A DNA stretch of 64,000 bases from Methylophilus aquaticus (GTDB lineage Bacteria > Pseudomonadota > Gammaproteobacteria > Burkholderiales > Methylophilaceae), in NCBI RefSeq assembly GCF_030769565.1, contig NZ_JAVCAP010000001.1, forward strand, positions 25,401 through 89,400, read 5' to 3'. Below the pieces are notes generated by a model that saw only the letters and a program-made list of their open reading frames with translations, had not been told where the DNA came from and searched no databases. This document shows, piece after piece, positions 55,532 through 64,000 of the stretch. Positions within the stretch are counted from its first letter, which is position 1, and each line of letters starts with the position of its first letter. Position numbers and translations under genes: made by a program.

Positions 55532-57667
55532 ATGCTGGTTAGCATGTTAAGAGAATTGTGTCGTTTAATGTTTCGTGTAAAGGTCAGTGGACTGGAACAT
55601 ATTCCAGCTGAAGACCGTTTGTTGATTATTGCCAACCACGAGTCATTTCTGGATGGGTTGTTGCTCGGCCTGTTTTTACCCAAGCGCGCGACCTTTGTTG
55701 TGCATAGCGAGGTATTGAAAAATCCATTTTTCAGGCTCGTGTTGAAGTTAACACCGCATCTTGCGGTAAATCCCGGCAGTCCATTAGCGATGAAACAGGT
55801 GATTCAGCGCCTGAATGCGGGTGAAAACGTGGTGATTTTCCCTGAAGGCCGCATTACGCTGACAGGTGCCTTGATGAAGGTGTATGACGGCCCGGGCTTT
55901 GTGGCGGCCAAAACCGGGGTCAAAATTTTACCTGTGCGCGTAGAGGGCGCCGCGCAATCTTATTTTGGCCGATTGTCTGATGCGCATCCGCGCAAGCTGT
56001 TTCCACGGGTTTCGCTCAAGGTGTTGCCAGTCACCGATATCCGCATTGAACAGCACGGGCAGCATGCCCCATTAAGCGCCAAGCAACGCCGTCGCATCGC
56101 TGGCGAAGCCATGCGCAACATCATGCAGCATATGCTATACCAAACCCACCAGAGTAAAACACTGTTTGAGACTTTGCTGGATGCCATGGACAAATTTGGT
56201 GCCAAAACCCGCATCATCGAAGATATGAATCAAGTGGAGGATACTTATCAGGAGGTGCTCAAGCGGAGTCTGGCACTGGGTCGGCTGGCATGCAAAGTCA
56301 GTGTCTCTGGCGAAGCGGTGGGGGTGCTGATGCCCAATGTTACTAACACGCTGGCGTTGATACTGGGCATGACAGCTTTCAAGCGCGTACCGGCCATGCT
56401 CAATTACACAGCCGGGACCGCTGGCATACAGAACGCCTGTATTGCCGCCGATATTCGCACGGTCATCACTTCACGCAAGTTTCTCGAAGCCGCCAAGCTG
56501 GAAGAGGTGGTGGCACAGATGCAAGGCTTGAACATTGTGTACCTTGAAGACTTGCGTAACCAGTTTGGCATGCTCGACCGAGCCTGGCTGATGGGTTATG
56601 CCCTGCATTACCCGCGTGCCGCCATAGAGCCTACCCAGGCGAATGATACCGCAGTGATTTTATTTACCTCGGGTTCGGAGGGTAAGCCCAAAGGGGTGGT
56701 GCTCAGCCATAAAAATATTCTGGCCAATATTCACCAGACCATTGCTATGCTGGACTTTACACCTGCTGACAAGCTCATGATGTCATTGCCCTTGTTTCAT
56801 GCCTTTGGCTTTACCTGCTCATTGCTTGCGTTGTTTAACGCTGTGCGTATTCTGCTGTTTCCCTCACCCTTGCAATATAAGCTGATCCCGGAAGTGATTT
56901 ACGAAAAAGGCTGCACGGTGTTTTTTTCCACCAGCACTTTTTTGGGCAATTATGCAAAACATGCGCATCCCTATGATTTTTACAAGCTACGCGTTGTATT
57001 TGCTGGCGCAGAAAAACTCAATGAAGAAGTACGCAAGATTTATCATGAAAAATTCGGGATCCGCATTCTTGAAGGCTATGGCACCACGGAATGTGCGCCC
57101 GTCATTTCTGCCAATACACCGATGGCCAACCGTCATGGCAGCGTAGGTCAGTTCTTCCCCGGCATCCAGCATCGGCTAGAACCCGTCCCCGGCATTACGC
57201 AAGGTGGATTGCTGTATGTAAAAGGCGATAACGTCATGAAAGGCTATTATTTATACGACCAGCCAGGCGTGCTGGTGCCGCCCAAAGACGGATGGTATGA
57301 CACAGGCGATGTCGTTGAAATCGATGGCGAAGGATTTATACATATCAAAGGCCGGGTCAAACGCTTTGCCAAGGTCGCTGGCGAAATGGTATCGCTTGAA
57401 ACCGTTGAAAAAATTGCGCATACCGCCGCCCCTGATTGTGCGCACGCAGCCAGCACCCAGACAGACGCCAACCGTGGTGAAAATATTGTGCTGTTTACAA
57501 CCGACCCTGCCCTCAAGCGTGAAGACCTGCAAATCGTTGCCAAAAACCTGGGCGCACCAGAACTGGCAATTGCACGCAAAATTATCCGTGTCGACGAAAT
57601 TCCATTGCTGGGCACTGGTAAAACGGATTATGTGACTCTCAAACAGATGGCAGAAAAGGCAGCATGA
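55532..57667 (+). CDS. aas: Aas: lysophospholipid acyltransferase fused to acyl-ACP synthetase
   Basis: 711 aa, two domains. PlsC-type acyltransferase (about 1-190): NHESFLDGLL (catalytic His/Asp), FPEGRIT. Adenylate-forming synthetase (about 240-705): LFTSGSEGKPKGVVLSHKN, EGYGTTECAPVI, YDTGDVVEIDGEGFIHIKGRVKRFAK. Activates a fatty acid on ACP and moves it to 2-acyl-glycerophosphoethanolamine, repairing lysophospholipids at the inner membrane. Start ATG 55532 after AGGGGAAG. The flippase LplT is two genes further on. Confidence 0.95.
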   Translation: MLVSMLRELCRLMFRVKVSGLEHIPAEDRLLIIANHESFLDGLLLGLFLPKRATFVVHSEVLKNPFFRLVLKLTPHLAVNPGSPLAMKQVIQRLNAGENVVIFPEGRITLTGALMKVYDGPGFVAAKTGVKILPVRVEGAAQSYFGRLSDAHPRKLFPRVSLKVLPVTDIRIEQHGQHAPLSAKQRRRIAGEAMRNIMQHMLYQTHQSKTLFETLLDAMDKFGAKTRIIEDMNQVEDTYQEVLKRSLALGRLACKVSVSGEAVGVLMPNVTNTLALILGMTAFKRVPAMLNYTAGTAGIQNACIAADIRTVITSRKFLEAAKLEEVVAQMQGLNIVYLEDLRNQFGMLDRAWLMGYALHYPRAAIEPTQANDTAVILFTSGSEGKPKGVVLSHKNILANIHQTIAMLDFTPADKLMMSLPLFHAFGFTCSLLALFNAVRILLFPSPLQYKLIPEVIYEKGCTVFFSTSTFLGNYAKHAHPYDFYKLRVVFAGAEKLNEEVRKIYHEKFGIRILEGYGTTECAPVISANTPMANRHGSVGQFFPGIQHRLEPVPGITQGGLLYVKGDNVMKGYYLYDQPGVLVPPKDGWYDTGDVVEIDGEGFIHIKGRVKRFAKVAGEMVSLETVEKIAHTAAPDCAHAASTQTDANRGENIVLFTTDPALKREDLQIVAKNLGAPELAIARKIIRVDEIPLLGTGKTDYVTLKQMAEKAA

Positions 57668-58881
57668 ACCGTAGGCAGTTCATCATGGCTGGCGGAGCGT
57701 TTCTGTGCGGAGGGTTAACGCAGCCTGCATGGAAGTATTTTCCAGACAGCGGGCTGGCACATCCCTGCAAAACGGAGCTTACACCAGCGCTTTATCAGCA
57801 CGAAACATGGCAAACGATCTGGCAAGGCATACGTCCTGACCAGGTGTGGGATGCCCATGTGCATTTAGTCGGGGTTGGTGACGCATCGAATCAAACCTGG
57901 TTTAACCCGGCCATGGATGAGTGGCTTCATCCACAGCTAAAGCTGCAAAAGAATTTTTATATGAATGCCACATGTGCAGATCCATCTCGTATAGATGAAT
58001 CTTCTGTGGCCAGAATGGATGCACTGACCCAAGCGATGCCTGCAGGCATGAAATTGATGCTGTTTGCATTTGATTGGCACCGCGATACACAAGGCAACAT
58101 TCTTAAGCAGCATTCGATTTTCCATATTTCAAATCAATATGCGGCCACTATCGCCCAGCGCATGCCGGAAAGATATGAATGGGTCGCCAGTATCCATCCT
58201 TTTAGACCCGATGCGGTTGATGCGCTCGATCACGCGTATGCGCTTGGTGCGAAAGCAATCAAGTGGTTGCCATCAGGCATGGGCATAGACCCGGCCTCTG
58301 CTAAATGTGATGCTTTCTACAAAAAGGTAGCACAATTGGGAATGCCGATTATTAGTCATACAGGCCAGGAAAGTGCTGTGCCCGGCGGTGAGCAAGCGTT
58401 TGGTAATCCTTTGAGGATGCGACGCGCGCTTGATCACGGTGCAACAGTCGTACTTGCCCACTGCGCCAGTGATGGAATGGATCAGGATTTAGACCATGGG
58501 GGTCGGCAAGTGAGGAGTTTTGAGCTATTTAAGCGCTTAATGGATACGCCTGATTACCAACCCTTGCTATATGGCGATATTTCGGCAACGACTTTGATCA
58601 ACCACGCCTGGGTATTACCGGAGTTAATCCAAAGACAAGATTGGCATACAAGGTTAATACATGGGTCAGATTATCCTCTGCCTGGCATTATGCCGCTCAC
58701 GAATGTGAATACATTGGTCGCACATGGCTGGCTTGATGAAACGCATAAACCGTTTTTAATGGCTTTGAAAAACCATCACCCCTTGTTATATGACTTTGCT
58801 CTGAAGCGATTAATCGCGATCCACGGCCAAAGTTTCTCCACCGCAGTTTTTGAAACCAGACATATTTTTGAGCGAGCATGA
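57664..58881 (+). CDS. Secreted amidohydrolase-family protein
   Basis: 405 aa TIM-barrel metal hydrolase. HVH at 65-67 (WDAHVHLVG), later metal or active-site residues in SHTGQES, VVLAHCASDG and HGSDYPLPG. N-terminus MNRRQFIMAGGAFLCGG looks like a signal with a twin Arg (Tat-like), possibly followed by a lipobox-like LCGG. Overlaps both neighbours by 4 nt (ATGA), so it is a true part of the aas-lplT operon. Substrate unknown; a lipid head-group or other amide is an open guess. Confidence 0.85.
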   Translation: MNRRQFIMAGGAFLCGGLTQPAWKYFPDSGLAHPCKTELTPALYQHETWQTIWQGIRPDQVWDAHVHLVGVGDASNQTWFNPAMDEWLHPQLKLQKNFYMNATCADPSRIDESSVARMDALTQAMPAGMKLMLFAFDWHRDTQGNILKQHSIFHISNQYAATIAQRMPERYEWVASIHPFRPDAVDALDHAYALGAKAIKWLPSGMGIDPASAKCDAFYKKVAQLGMPIISHTGQESAVPGGEQAFGNPLRMRRALDHGATVVLAHCASDGMDQDLDHGGRQVRSFELFKRLMDTPDYQPLLYGDISATTLINHAWVLPELIQRQDWHTRLIHGSDYPLPGIMPLTNVNTLVAHGWLDETHKPFLMALKNHHPLLYDFALKRLIAIHGQSFSTAVFETRHIFERA

Positions 58882-60200
58882 GCAATCCTTTCCACTTGTT
58901 ACATCAGCAACGGTTTAGCCCATTTTTCTGGACACAAGGCCTGGGCGCGTTTAATGACAATGTGTTTAAAACTGCATTGATCACGCAAGTGGCTTTTAAT
59001 ACCGCCAGCCTGACGACGCTGGATGGCGCGACACTGGCGACCTTGCTGCCCGGCCTGTTTATTCTGCCTTTTTTCCTGTTTTCGGCTTCTGCCGGGCAAT
59101 TGGCGGATAAGTACGAGAAGTCAAAGATTGTCCGGCTGGTCAAAATCCTGGAAATTTGCATCATGCTGTTTGCCAGCATCGGTTTTTTAAGCCGTAGTTT
59201 GTGCATGTTGGCGCTGGCCCTGTTTTTAATGGGTGTGCATTCCACCTTGTTTGGCCCGGTTAAATACTCTTATTTGCCGCAGCATCTTCAGCCAAATGAA
59301 TTGACAGCAGGCAATGGGCTGGTGGAAATGGGCAGTTTCGTTGCTATTTTGCTGGGCCAGGTGCTGGGTGCCTGGTTGGGCAGCCTGGAGCAGCATGCCT
59401 TGTTTACCAGTGTGTGTGTATTGCTGGTGGCGATGTCTGGGTATCACCTTAGCCGACGCATTCCGCTATCACCCGCTCCCGAGCCAAGCATGGTCATTAA
59501 CTGGAACCCGATCACTGAAACCATACGCAATGTGCGTATGGTTTGGGCGCAGCAAACCTTGTGGGTGGCGATTGTGGCGATTTCATGGTTCTGGTTTTTT
59601 GGTGCAACCTTGCTGGCACAGTTTCCTAATCTGGCGAAACAGGTGTTGCAGGGCAGTGAGCGTGACTTTATCAGCCTGTTGTCGATTTTCTCGGTGGGGG
59701 TAGGCATCGGTTCGGTCTGGTGTGAAAAGCTGTCCAAAGGCAAGCAGGAGTTAGGCTTGGTCATGCTGGGTGCGCTGGGCATGTCGCTATTTGCCTGGGA
59801 TTTTGCCAATACTGCCGCGAGTATTCAACAGCAATTACACGCACATCCGGGACTGACGTTGCACACCCTGGGCGGGTTGGCGTATTGGCGCATGCTGCTG
59901 GATGTGGGTTTGCTCGGCGTAAGTGGAGGCCTGTATATTGTGCCTCTTTATGTGTTGCTGCAAATCCGTGCTCAGCCCGCTTATCAGTCACGTGTGATCG
60001 CGGCCAACAATATTATGAATGCCTTGTTTATGGTGCTCTCGGCCGGATTTTCACTGCTGTTGTTTGGCATGGGGGTTGGCATCCCGCAATTGTTTGCCAT
60101 CACGGCGGCAGTTAATGTGCTGGTGGCGTTGTATTTATGTATGCGCCAGCCAGAATACTGGCACAGCGTGCGTGATTATATTTCCGGTTTGAGAGGTTAA
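58878..60200 (+). CDS. lplT: LplT-type lysophospholipid transporter (MFS)
   Basis: 440 aa with about 12 membrane helices. MFS features: FWTQGLGAFNDNVFKTAL, GQLADKYEKSKIVRLVKILEI, GVHSTLFGPVKYSYLPQHL and NELTAGNGLVEMGSFVAI, all typical of LplT. Flips lysophospholipids from the outer to the inner leaflet for Aas. In some bacteria aas and lplT are fused; here they are separate but linked by overlap with the amidohydrolase. Confidence 0.93.
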   Translation: MSNPFHLLHQQRFSPFFWTQGLGAFNDNVFKTALITQVAFNTASLTTLDGATLATLLPGLFILPFFLFSASAGQLADKYEKSKIVRLVKILEICIMLFASIGFLSRSLCMLALALFLMGVHSTLFGPVKYSYLPQHLQPNELTAGNGLVEMGSFVAILLGQVLGAWLGSLEQHALFTSVCVLLVAMSGYHLSRRIPLSPAPEPSMVINWNPITETIRNVRMVWAQQTLWVAIVAISWFWFFGATLLAQFPNLAKQVLQGSERDFISLLSIFSVGVGIGSVWCEKLSKGKQELGLVMLGALGMSLFAWDFANTAASIQQQLHAHPGLTLHTLGGLAYWRMLLDVGLLGVSGGLYIVPLYVLLQIRAQPAYQSRVIAANNIMNALFMVLSAGFSLLLFGMGVGIPQLFAITAAVNVLVALYLCMRQPEYWHSVRDYISGLRG

Positions 60201-60202
60201 GC

Positions 60203-61810
60203 ATGCGGCGCTTATTTGGCGTGGGCCTTGGCCTGGTGACTTCATTTGCCCAGGGTGCGACAGAGGTGGATAGGTTGGGGCTGCACAAACAATCACAGTT
60301 TCAAACCGTACAAGGCGCTTGTGCGCAGTGCGCAATTTCACCACAAGCCTTGTGGTATTTTAGAAATGAGACCTTCGCAGTGCCCAAGCCTGGCCTGCCG
60401 GTCTCAGGCATCTCTCCCCACAAACGCGGCGCAGACGATGTTGACGCATTAGATGAAGATGCGCTGCCTGCTTTAATATGGACCGGCTCCAGCCGATACT
60501 GGCCGCAGATGACGCTTAACGCCACGGCGACAGAAGTGAGCTCAGCAGGCGGTGAGCGTTTGCGTTTTGAGTTAGTGCCTAAAATTGCCAGTAACCTATC
60601 CTATTGGAACGCGGATACCCGTGATTTCTTCAGTCAGTCGGTGATTGCCGTACGCGGGGAATCAGCGTCTAATGCCCTGGTTGCGCGCACGGTGTGGCCC
60701 CATGCGTTCAAGCTGGATTTAGCCGCCGGTCAGCAACCGTTGCACAGCGGTGAAACCTTGCAATCGCTGGTACAGTTTGAGCAGGGGGGTGCACGCAGCC
60801 CTTACCAAAGTCGCTTATTGTGGGAGAAGTCACCCGGCATTGCACAGCAATCGGCCGGAAAACCCGCTTTGGGCATATTGCTTAATGGCGCCCAAGGCGA
60901 TGACGATGAAGCCCATGGCGGACACTTTGCCCTGGCCACCGGGGAGGTCGGCAACGCGGGGGAATATGGCGCATGGTTGGTCAATAATTATTACAACCTC
61001 GCGACCAATAGCGAAAAAGGCATTATTGCCGGGGTCACGCCCTTTGATAAATACATGGGAGACCTCAATAGCGGGCAGGCATTTTACCGGCCATCGTACA
61101 TGCTGGTGGCAGTGTTCAGCCAGCCGGATATCCCCAAGCAGATACAGGCCCTGAATAATCGTGTGATGCAACATTTTTACCGCAACGATTTTAAGTACGA
61201 TCATGCACTGGAAAACTGTGCAGGTATCAGCATCGATACTTTACGCAATCTGGGCTGGCAGGTGCCTATGCGTGGCGTGGAAAGCATGCTTAAAGCCAGT
61301 GCAGCTTATTGGTATGTGGCTGCCACAGAGCGTAGCTTAAAAAAAGGCCGGGCCATCTACGATTACCTGAATACGGAAATGACGCGGCTGTTTCCCGCTG
61401 TGGCGTTTGATGCTATTGGGAATGACCTGCTGAACATCGCCCAGACTGGCAGCACAAGTAGCTTGCGCTCGCCCATCATGCAGGCAATGGCGCAACAGAT
61501 TGAAGCCCTCTATTTTGTGCGGATTCCACAAATTCCTTCTAGCCGGGCGTATGGTCAAGCACCCGTCTACAGTTTCGCGCAATATCTGCAACAGGCCCCG
61601 GCAGATAGAAGCCAGTGGAAAATCATTCCAGTGACGCCGAATCCACTGCCGCAACATTTGAAAGAGGGTTTGGCGCTTAAATCCCAATCCGCTGCGTTGT
61701 TACCGTTACCGGCGATGCTGTTTTTAATCAGTGTGATTGGACTTGTATTGATGATAGTTGGAGTTTGCGCAAAAGTATTCAAAAAGGTGTCAGGAAAGTA
61801 CGATGTGTAA
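60203..61810 (+). CDS. Exported, membrane-anchored Cys/His protein, Lnb/DUF4105-like by motif
   Basis: 535 aa. Signal peptide (MRRLFGVGLGLVTSFAQGA), large periplasmic domain, C-terminal helix LPAMLFLISVIGLVLMIVGVCA plus basic tail. Key motifs: HGGHFALATG with His241 and ENCAGISIDTLRNLG with Cys339, in the His-then-Cys order seen in papain/NlpC-like folds of DUF4105/Lnb proteins that transfer acyl chains. I infer this from motif layout only. Two nt after lplT. With aas and lplT, an enzyme that generates or uses lysophospholipid is a coherent role. Confidence 0.65.
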   Translation: MRRLFGVGLGLVTSFAQGATEVDRLGLHKQSQFQTVQGACAQCAISPQALWYFRNETFAVPKPGLPVSGISPHKRGADDVDALDEDALPALIWTGSSRYWPQMTLNATATEVSSAGGERLRFELVPKIASNLSYWNADTRDFFSQSVIAVRGESASNALVARTVWPHAFKLDLAAGQQPLHSGETLQSLVQFEQGGARSPYQSRLLWEKSPGIAQQSAGKPALGILLNGAQGDDDEAHGGHFALATGEVGNAGEYGAWLVNNYYNLATNSEKGIIAGVTPFDKYMGDLNSGQAFYRPSYMLVAVFSQPDIPKQIQALNNRVMQHFYRNDFKYDHALENCAGISIDTLRNLGWQVPMRGVESMLKASAAYWYVAATERSLKKGRAIYDYLNTEMTRLFPAVAFDAIGNDLLNIAQTGSTSSLRSPIMQAMAQQIEALYFVRIPQIPSSRAYGQAPVYSFAQYLQQAPADRSQWKIIPVTPNPLPQHLKEGLALKSQSAALLPLPAMLFLISVIGLVLMIVGVCAKVFKKVSGKYDV

Positions 61811-61870
61811 TTGAGTAAGGTAGCGCTAATTAATTACGTAAAGATTGAAGCATATGAGTTTGGATAGAGT

Positions 61871-62905
61871 ATGGATTTATTTACCCCTGTTGTAGATGAA
61901 GCTCGGTTACATCAAAACTTTATTTCGATATTGCTTGATGGGCGCGAACCCATGAGAGCCGAGCTTGCTAGATGGGCTGAAGGTTTTCAAGATCGAGATG
62001 GAAAGTTTGTGAAAGAGTTTCAAACAACATTTAATTCTAGTTTTTGGGAAATATATTTGTTTGCTGTTTTCAAAGAGTATGGATTTGACGTTGACTGGAG
62101 TAATCAGTCACCAGATTTCAATCTTATCGCTGATGGGCTTAGAGTTAATGTTGAGGCAGTTACTGCCAATGCAGCTCAAGGTAAACCCAATGAATGGGAG
62201 AGAACATTTGAAACGCTGATGGCGAAGCCAAACCTTAATGAGCTCAATCGAGAGTCCATTATTCGCTTGTCAAATGCAATTCTAGGCAAAGCTCGAAAGT
62301 ACAATGATTACTATTCGAAACTTGCGCATGTTGCTAGGCATCCTTTTGTGATTGCCATAGCACCTTTTGAGCAACCGTTATTCAACTTACAATACAATCG
62401 ACCAATTAAAGCCTTGCTTTATGACTATTATGTTGATGAAGAAGCCTTCATGGCAAATCCATCAAAATATCCAAACGGACCTCCTGTGAAAAGTCTCGGA
62501 TTTATTGAAAAGGATAATGGCTCTGAAATTGAGCTAGGAATATTCAATAGCAATGCCTATTCTGAAGTTAGCGCGATTATTTTTAGTTGTACAGCAAGTT
62601 GGGGGAAGGTAGATGCAATGTGCCATGAACCAGATAGTAAAATGGTCATAAACTCAATGTGGGGGTCAGAGCCTCATGGTGAGCCAGTGCAAAAAACTTC
62701 GTATAAGCATGAATATACCGAACTGATTACAGATGGCTTACAGATATATCATAACCCGTTTGCAAAGTTTCCATTGCCCTTAGGTGTTTTTAGAAGAAAG
62801 GGTGTGGTTCAAGTGTATCCAGATCATGAAACGTTTGAATTGAAAGAAGAAGAGGCTACTAGAAGTCTGTTCTATCGAATGGTTAACAACTTTGTTGCAC
62901 GCTAA
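61871..62905 (+). CDS. Hypothetical protein with a possible PD-(D/E)XK-like core
   Basis: 344 aa, AT-rich, no signal peptide, not assigned to a named family. SFWEIYLFAVFKEYGFDVDWSNQSPDFNLIADGLRVNVEAVTAN (residues 58-100) places a Glu on a helix (E60), PD (81-82) and VEA (E95) like the nuclease-fold families, although the Lys of ExK is missing (EAV). Whether it cuts nucleic acid is unknown. Between the lipid operon and a TA locus; composition suggests horizontal transfer. Confidence 0.6.
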   Translation: MDLFTPVVDEARLHQNFISILLDGREPMRAELARWAEGFQDRDGKFVKEFQTTFNSSFWEIYLFAVFKEYGFDVDWSNQSPDFNLIADGLRVNVEAVTANAAQGKPNEWERTFETLMAKPNLNELNRESIIRLSNAILGKARKYNDYYSKLAHVARHPFVIAIAPFEQPLFNLQYNRPIKALLYDYYVDEEAFMANPSKYPNGPPVKSLGFIEKDNGSEIELGIFNSNAYSEVSAIIFSCTASWGKVDAMCHEPDSKMVINSMWGSEPHGEPVQKTSYKHEYTELITDGLQIYHNPFAKFPLPLGVFRRKGVVQVYPDHETFELKEEEATRSLFYRMVNNFVAR

Positions 62906-62997
62906 CTCTCTAGTAGCCAAGTGGGCCGCAATAACCAACGTGTATTGTGCGTGTAATTTTAGTGCAAAAAGTGAAGTTAACATGAAAGGAGTTATGT

Positions 62998-63225
62998 ATG
63001 AAGTTAAAAAGCGCTTCTTCAGTGCGGGGTCGGGTTGCGCGCAATTGCACTCAATGTGGGATTATTGTTCAACGGCCATGGGTTTATAATTTATCTAGTA
63101 AGAAGCCGGTCTATTTGTGTTCAGAATGTAAGCCTATTGTTTTGAGTAAGTCGTTTGGAAAAAATGCGCATTTAAAACAGATGATGATTTCGACTGGATT
63201 CGAAACGAATCGAAGAAAACACTGA
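62998..63225 (+). CDS. Small zinc-ribbon-like protein
   Basis: 75 aa. Two Cys pairs, CTQC (17-20) and CSEC (41-44), likely bind one zinc. Otherwise basic (GKNAHLKQMM, ETNRRKH). AAAGGAG lies 7 nt before ATG 62998, so it is probably translated. Unknown; shares strand and AT-richness with the 61871 gene upstream. Confidence 0.65.
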   Translation: MKLKSASSVRGRVARNCTQCGIIVQRPWVYNLSSKKPVYLCSECKPIVLSKSFGKNAHLKQMMISTGFETNRRKH

Positions 63226-63240
63226 TGTTAAATGGCAGTG

Positions 63241-63645
63241 CTAGACTATCCAATTCTCAACGCTGAGATTGGGCACCCGCATAAACTCATTTTCGTTATT
63301 GGTGACCAGAATCAGTTTTTCACTTAAGGCATGGGCCGCTATCCAAAGGTCATTATTGCCGATCGGCGTGCCTTTTTGCTGAAGGGTTGCGCGAATTTCG
63401 CCGTATAGTTGTCCGACTTCTTGCTGCATGTCTAATACGGGTATCACGGCGCTGAGCTTATCTAAGGCTTGCAGCGCTTTGCTGCGATGCTGGCTTTTTT
63501 GTGCGCCAAACTGGAGCTCACCAAAGGTGATGACTGAAATCGCTACATCGTTTTCGGCCAAACTTAAAAAGCGTTGATTGAGCGCCGGGTGTTGGTGTTT
63601 GGTGAGATAAATGCAAATGTTGGTGTCGAGTAAATAGCGCGCCAT
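63241..63645 (-). CDS. vapC: VapC-type PIN-domain ribonuclease toxin
   Basis: 134 aa. PIN residues: RYLLDTNICIYLTKH (Asp), ISVITFGELQFGAQKS (Glu), PIGNNDLWIAAHALSEKLILVTNNENEF (Asp pair region). Cuts tRNA or rRNA when free. Starts by overlapping the antitoxin stop by one base. Its antitoxin gene has lost its 5' end to an IS, so expression and control may be abnormal. Confidence 0.92.
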   Translation of the reverse strand: MARYLLDTNICIYLTKHQHPALNQRFLSLAENDVAISVITFGELQFGAQKSQHRSKALQALDKLSAVIPVLDMQQEVGQLYGEIRATLQQKGTPIGNNDLWIAAHALSEKLILVTNNENEFMRVPNLSVENWIV

Positions 63646-63853
63646 TAAAGTGACTCGCGTGCTTGAGGGTGTTCATCGTCTCTGCCATCCGCCATGAAGT
63701 CAGCAGGAAAGCTGGCAAAAATAGCTAGAGCATCTGCAGGTTTGTAGCGCTTTTCACGCAATACCACTTCGTCGCCGCGCTGAAAAATTTCTACGTCTTT
63801 AGATTGAAAGCGAAACTCCTTGGGTAAGCGCACGGCTTGACTATTCCCAGAGG
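63645..63853 (-). pseudogene. vapB: VapB antitoxin, 5' end replaced by an IS3-family insertion
   Basis: The antitoxin reads GNSQAVRLPKEFRFQSKDVEIFQRGDEVVLREKRYKPADALAIF, the AbrB-like VapB pattern minus its first 10-12 residues. Upstream of GNSQ the sequence is IS-derived (plus strand TGGACCCGGAAAACTGGACAG from 63854), so the native start is lost. A GTG at 63833 or a start within the IS could still give a nearly complete protein. Confidence 0.82.
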
Positions 63854-64000
63854 TGGACCCGGAAAACTGGACAGTGTTTTAAGTGATATTCTTGCTTAAC
63901 CTTGCAGCCGATAGGCGGCAGAAAGCAGAGAAAGAAAGCAATGAAACGTACCCGAAGAACCCACGCAGCGAGCTTCAAGGCTAAAGTGGCCTTGGCAGCC
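63854..64000 (+). mobile_element. IS3-family insertion sequence, left end (continues past the window)
   Basis: Starts with an inverted-repeat-like end TGGACCCGGAAAACTGGACA at 63854, then about 85 nt and a transposase start at 63941. Inserted into vapB. The right end is outside the window. Confidence 0.8.
63941..64000 (+). CDS. IS3-family transposase OrfA, N-terminal fragment (cut by window edge)
   Basis: Begins MKRTRRTHAASFKAKVALAA, the typical helix-turn-helix N-terminus of IS3-family OrfA. Only 20 codons are visible. AGAAAG lies just upstream of ATG 63941. Confidence 0.82.
   Translation, partial: MKRTRRTHAASFKAKVALAA

Overview
The window carries the chromosomal replication-origin neighbourhood of a proteobacterium, most likely a methylotrophic betaproteobacterium of the Methylophilaceae. 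That placement is inferred from gene order and protein style (yidC-yidD-rnpA-rpmH | dnaA-dnaN-gyrB, yicC / kinase-phosphatase / rph-rdgB, gmk-rpoZ-spoT-recG, argH | algZ-algR-hemC-hemD) and was not tested by a search. Nearly all of the sequence is protein-coding; I saw no rRNA, tRNA or CRISPR array.

1-6.9 kb is the origin block: rpmH and its membrane/RNA-processing partners run left, and dnaA, dnaN and gyrB run right. There are exact DnaA boxes on both sides of dnaA, an AT-rich putative unwinding region before dnaN, and a near-canonical parS centromere site between dnaN and gyrB, where recF is absent. 6.9-19.9 kb is an accessory stretch: a CPA2 cation/proton antiporter, small unknown genes, an isochorismatase-like/pirin pair with a divergent LysR gene, a thioredoxin-like protein and two large GGDEF-EAL proteins. 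It contains three broken genes: an alpha/beta hydrolase and a LysR gene that appear to have lost their 5' ends in one shared deletion, and a frameshifted ABM-domain gene.

19.9-30.3 kb is a long leftward block: yicC, a four-gene Anbu (ancestral proteasome beta subunit) cluster with ATP-grasp, alpha-E and transglutaminase partners, then gmk, rpoZ, spoT and recG. 30.5-35.7 kb runs right: a Ser/Thr kinase and PP2C phosphatase pair, rph, rdgB, a small gene and recQ. Between rdgB and hemW (33.7-45.7 kb) sits about 12 kb of mixed cargo: recQ, a DUF1508 protein, a VapBC-type toxin-antitoxin pair, an orphan HigA-like antitoxin, an AT-rich three-gene operon of unknown function (38.2-40.5 kb; the best candidate here for an undescribed system), the tesA / ybbA-ybbP export-type locus and a BLUF photoreceptor.

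45.7-54.4 kb holds hemW, two structured repeat elements, argH, an AlgZ/AlgR-type two-component pair, a small MITE-like element, a small MscS-related membrane protein and hemC-hemD. 54.4-61.8 kb starts with a PEP-CTERM-like surface protein and continues with a compact five-gene operon: an ArsR-type regulator, Aas (lysophospholipid acyltransferase/acyl-ACP synthetase), a secreted amidohydrolase, LplT (lysophospholipid flippase) and a membrane-anchored Cys/His protein. Together these look like a lysophospholipid salvage or lipoprotein-acylation module. The right end has two unknown AT-rich genes and a VapBC pair whose antitoxin gene is cut by an IS3-family insertion sequence that continues beyond the window.
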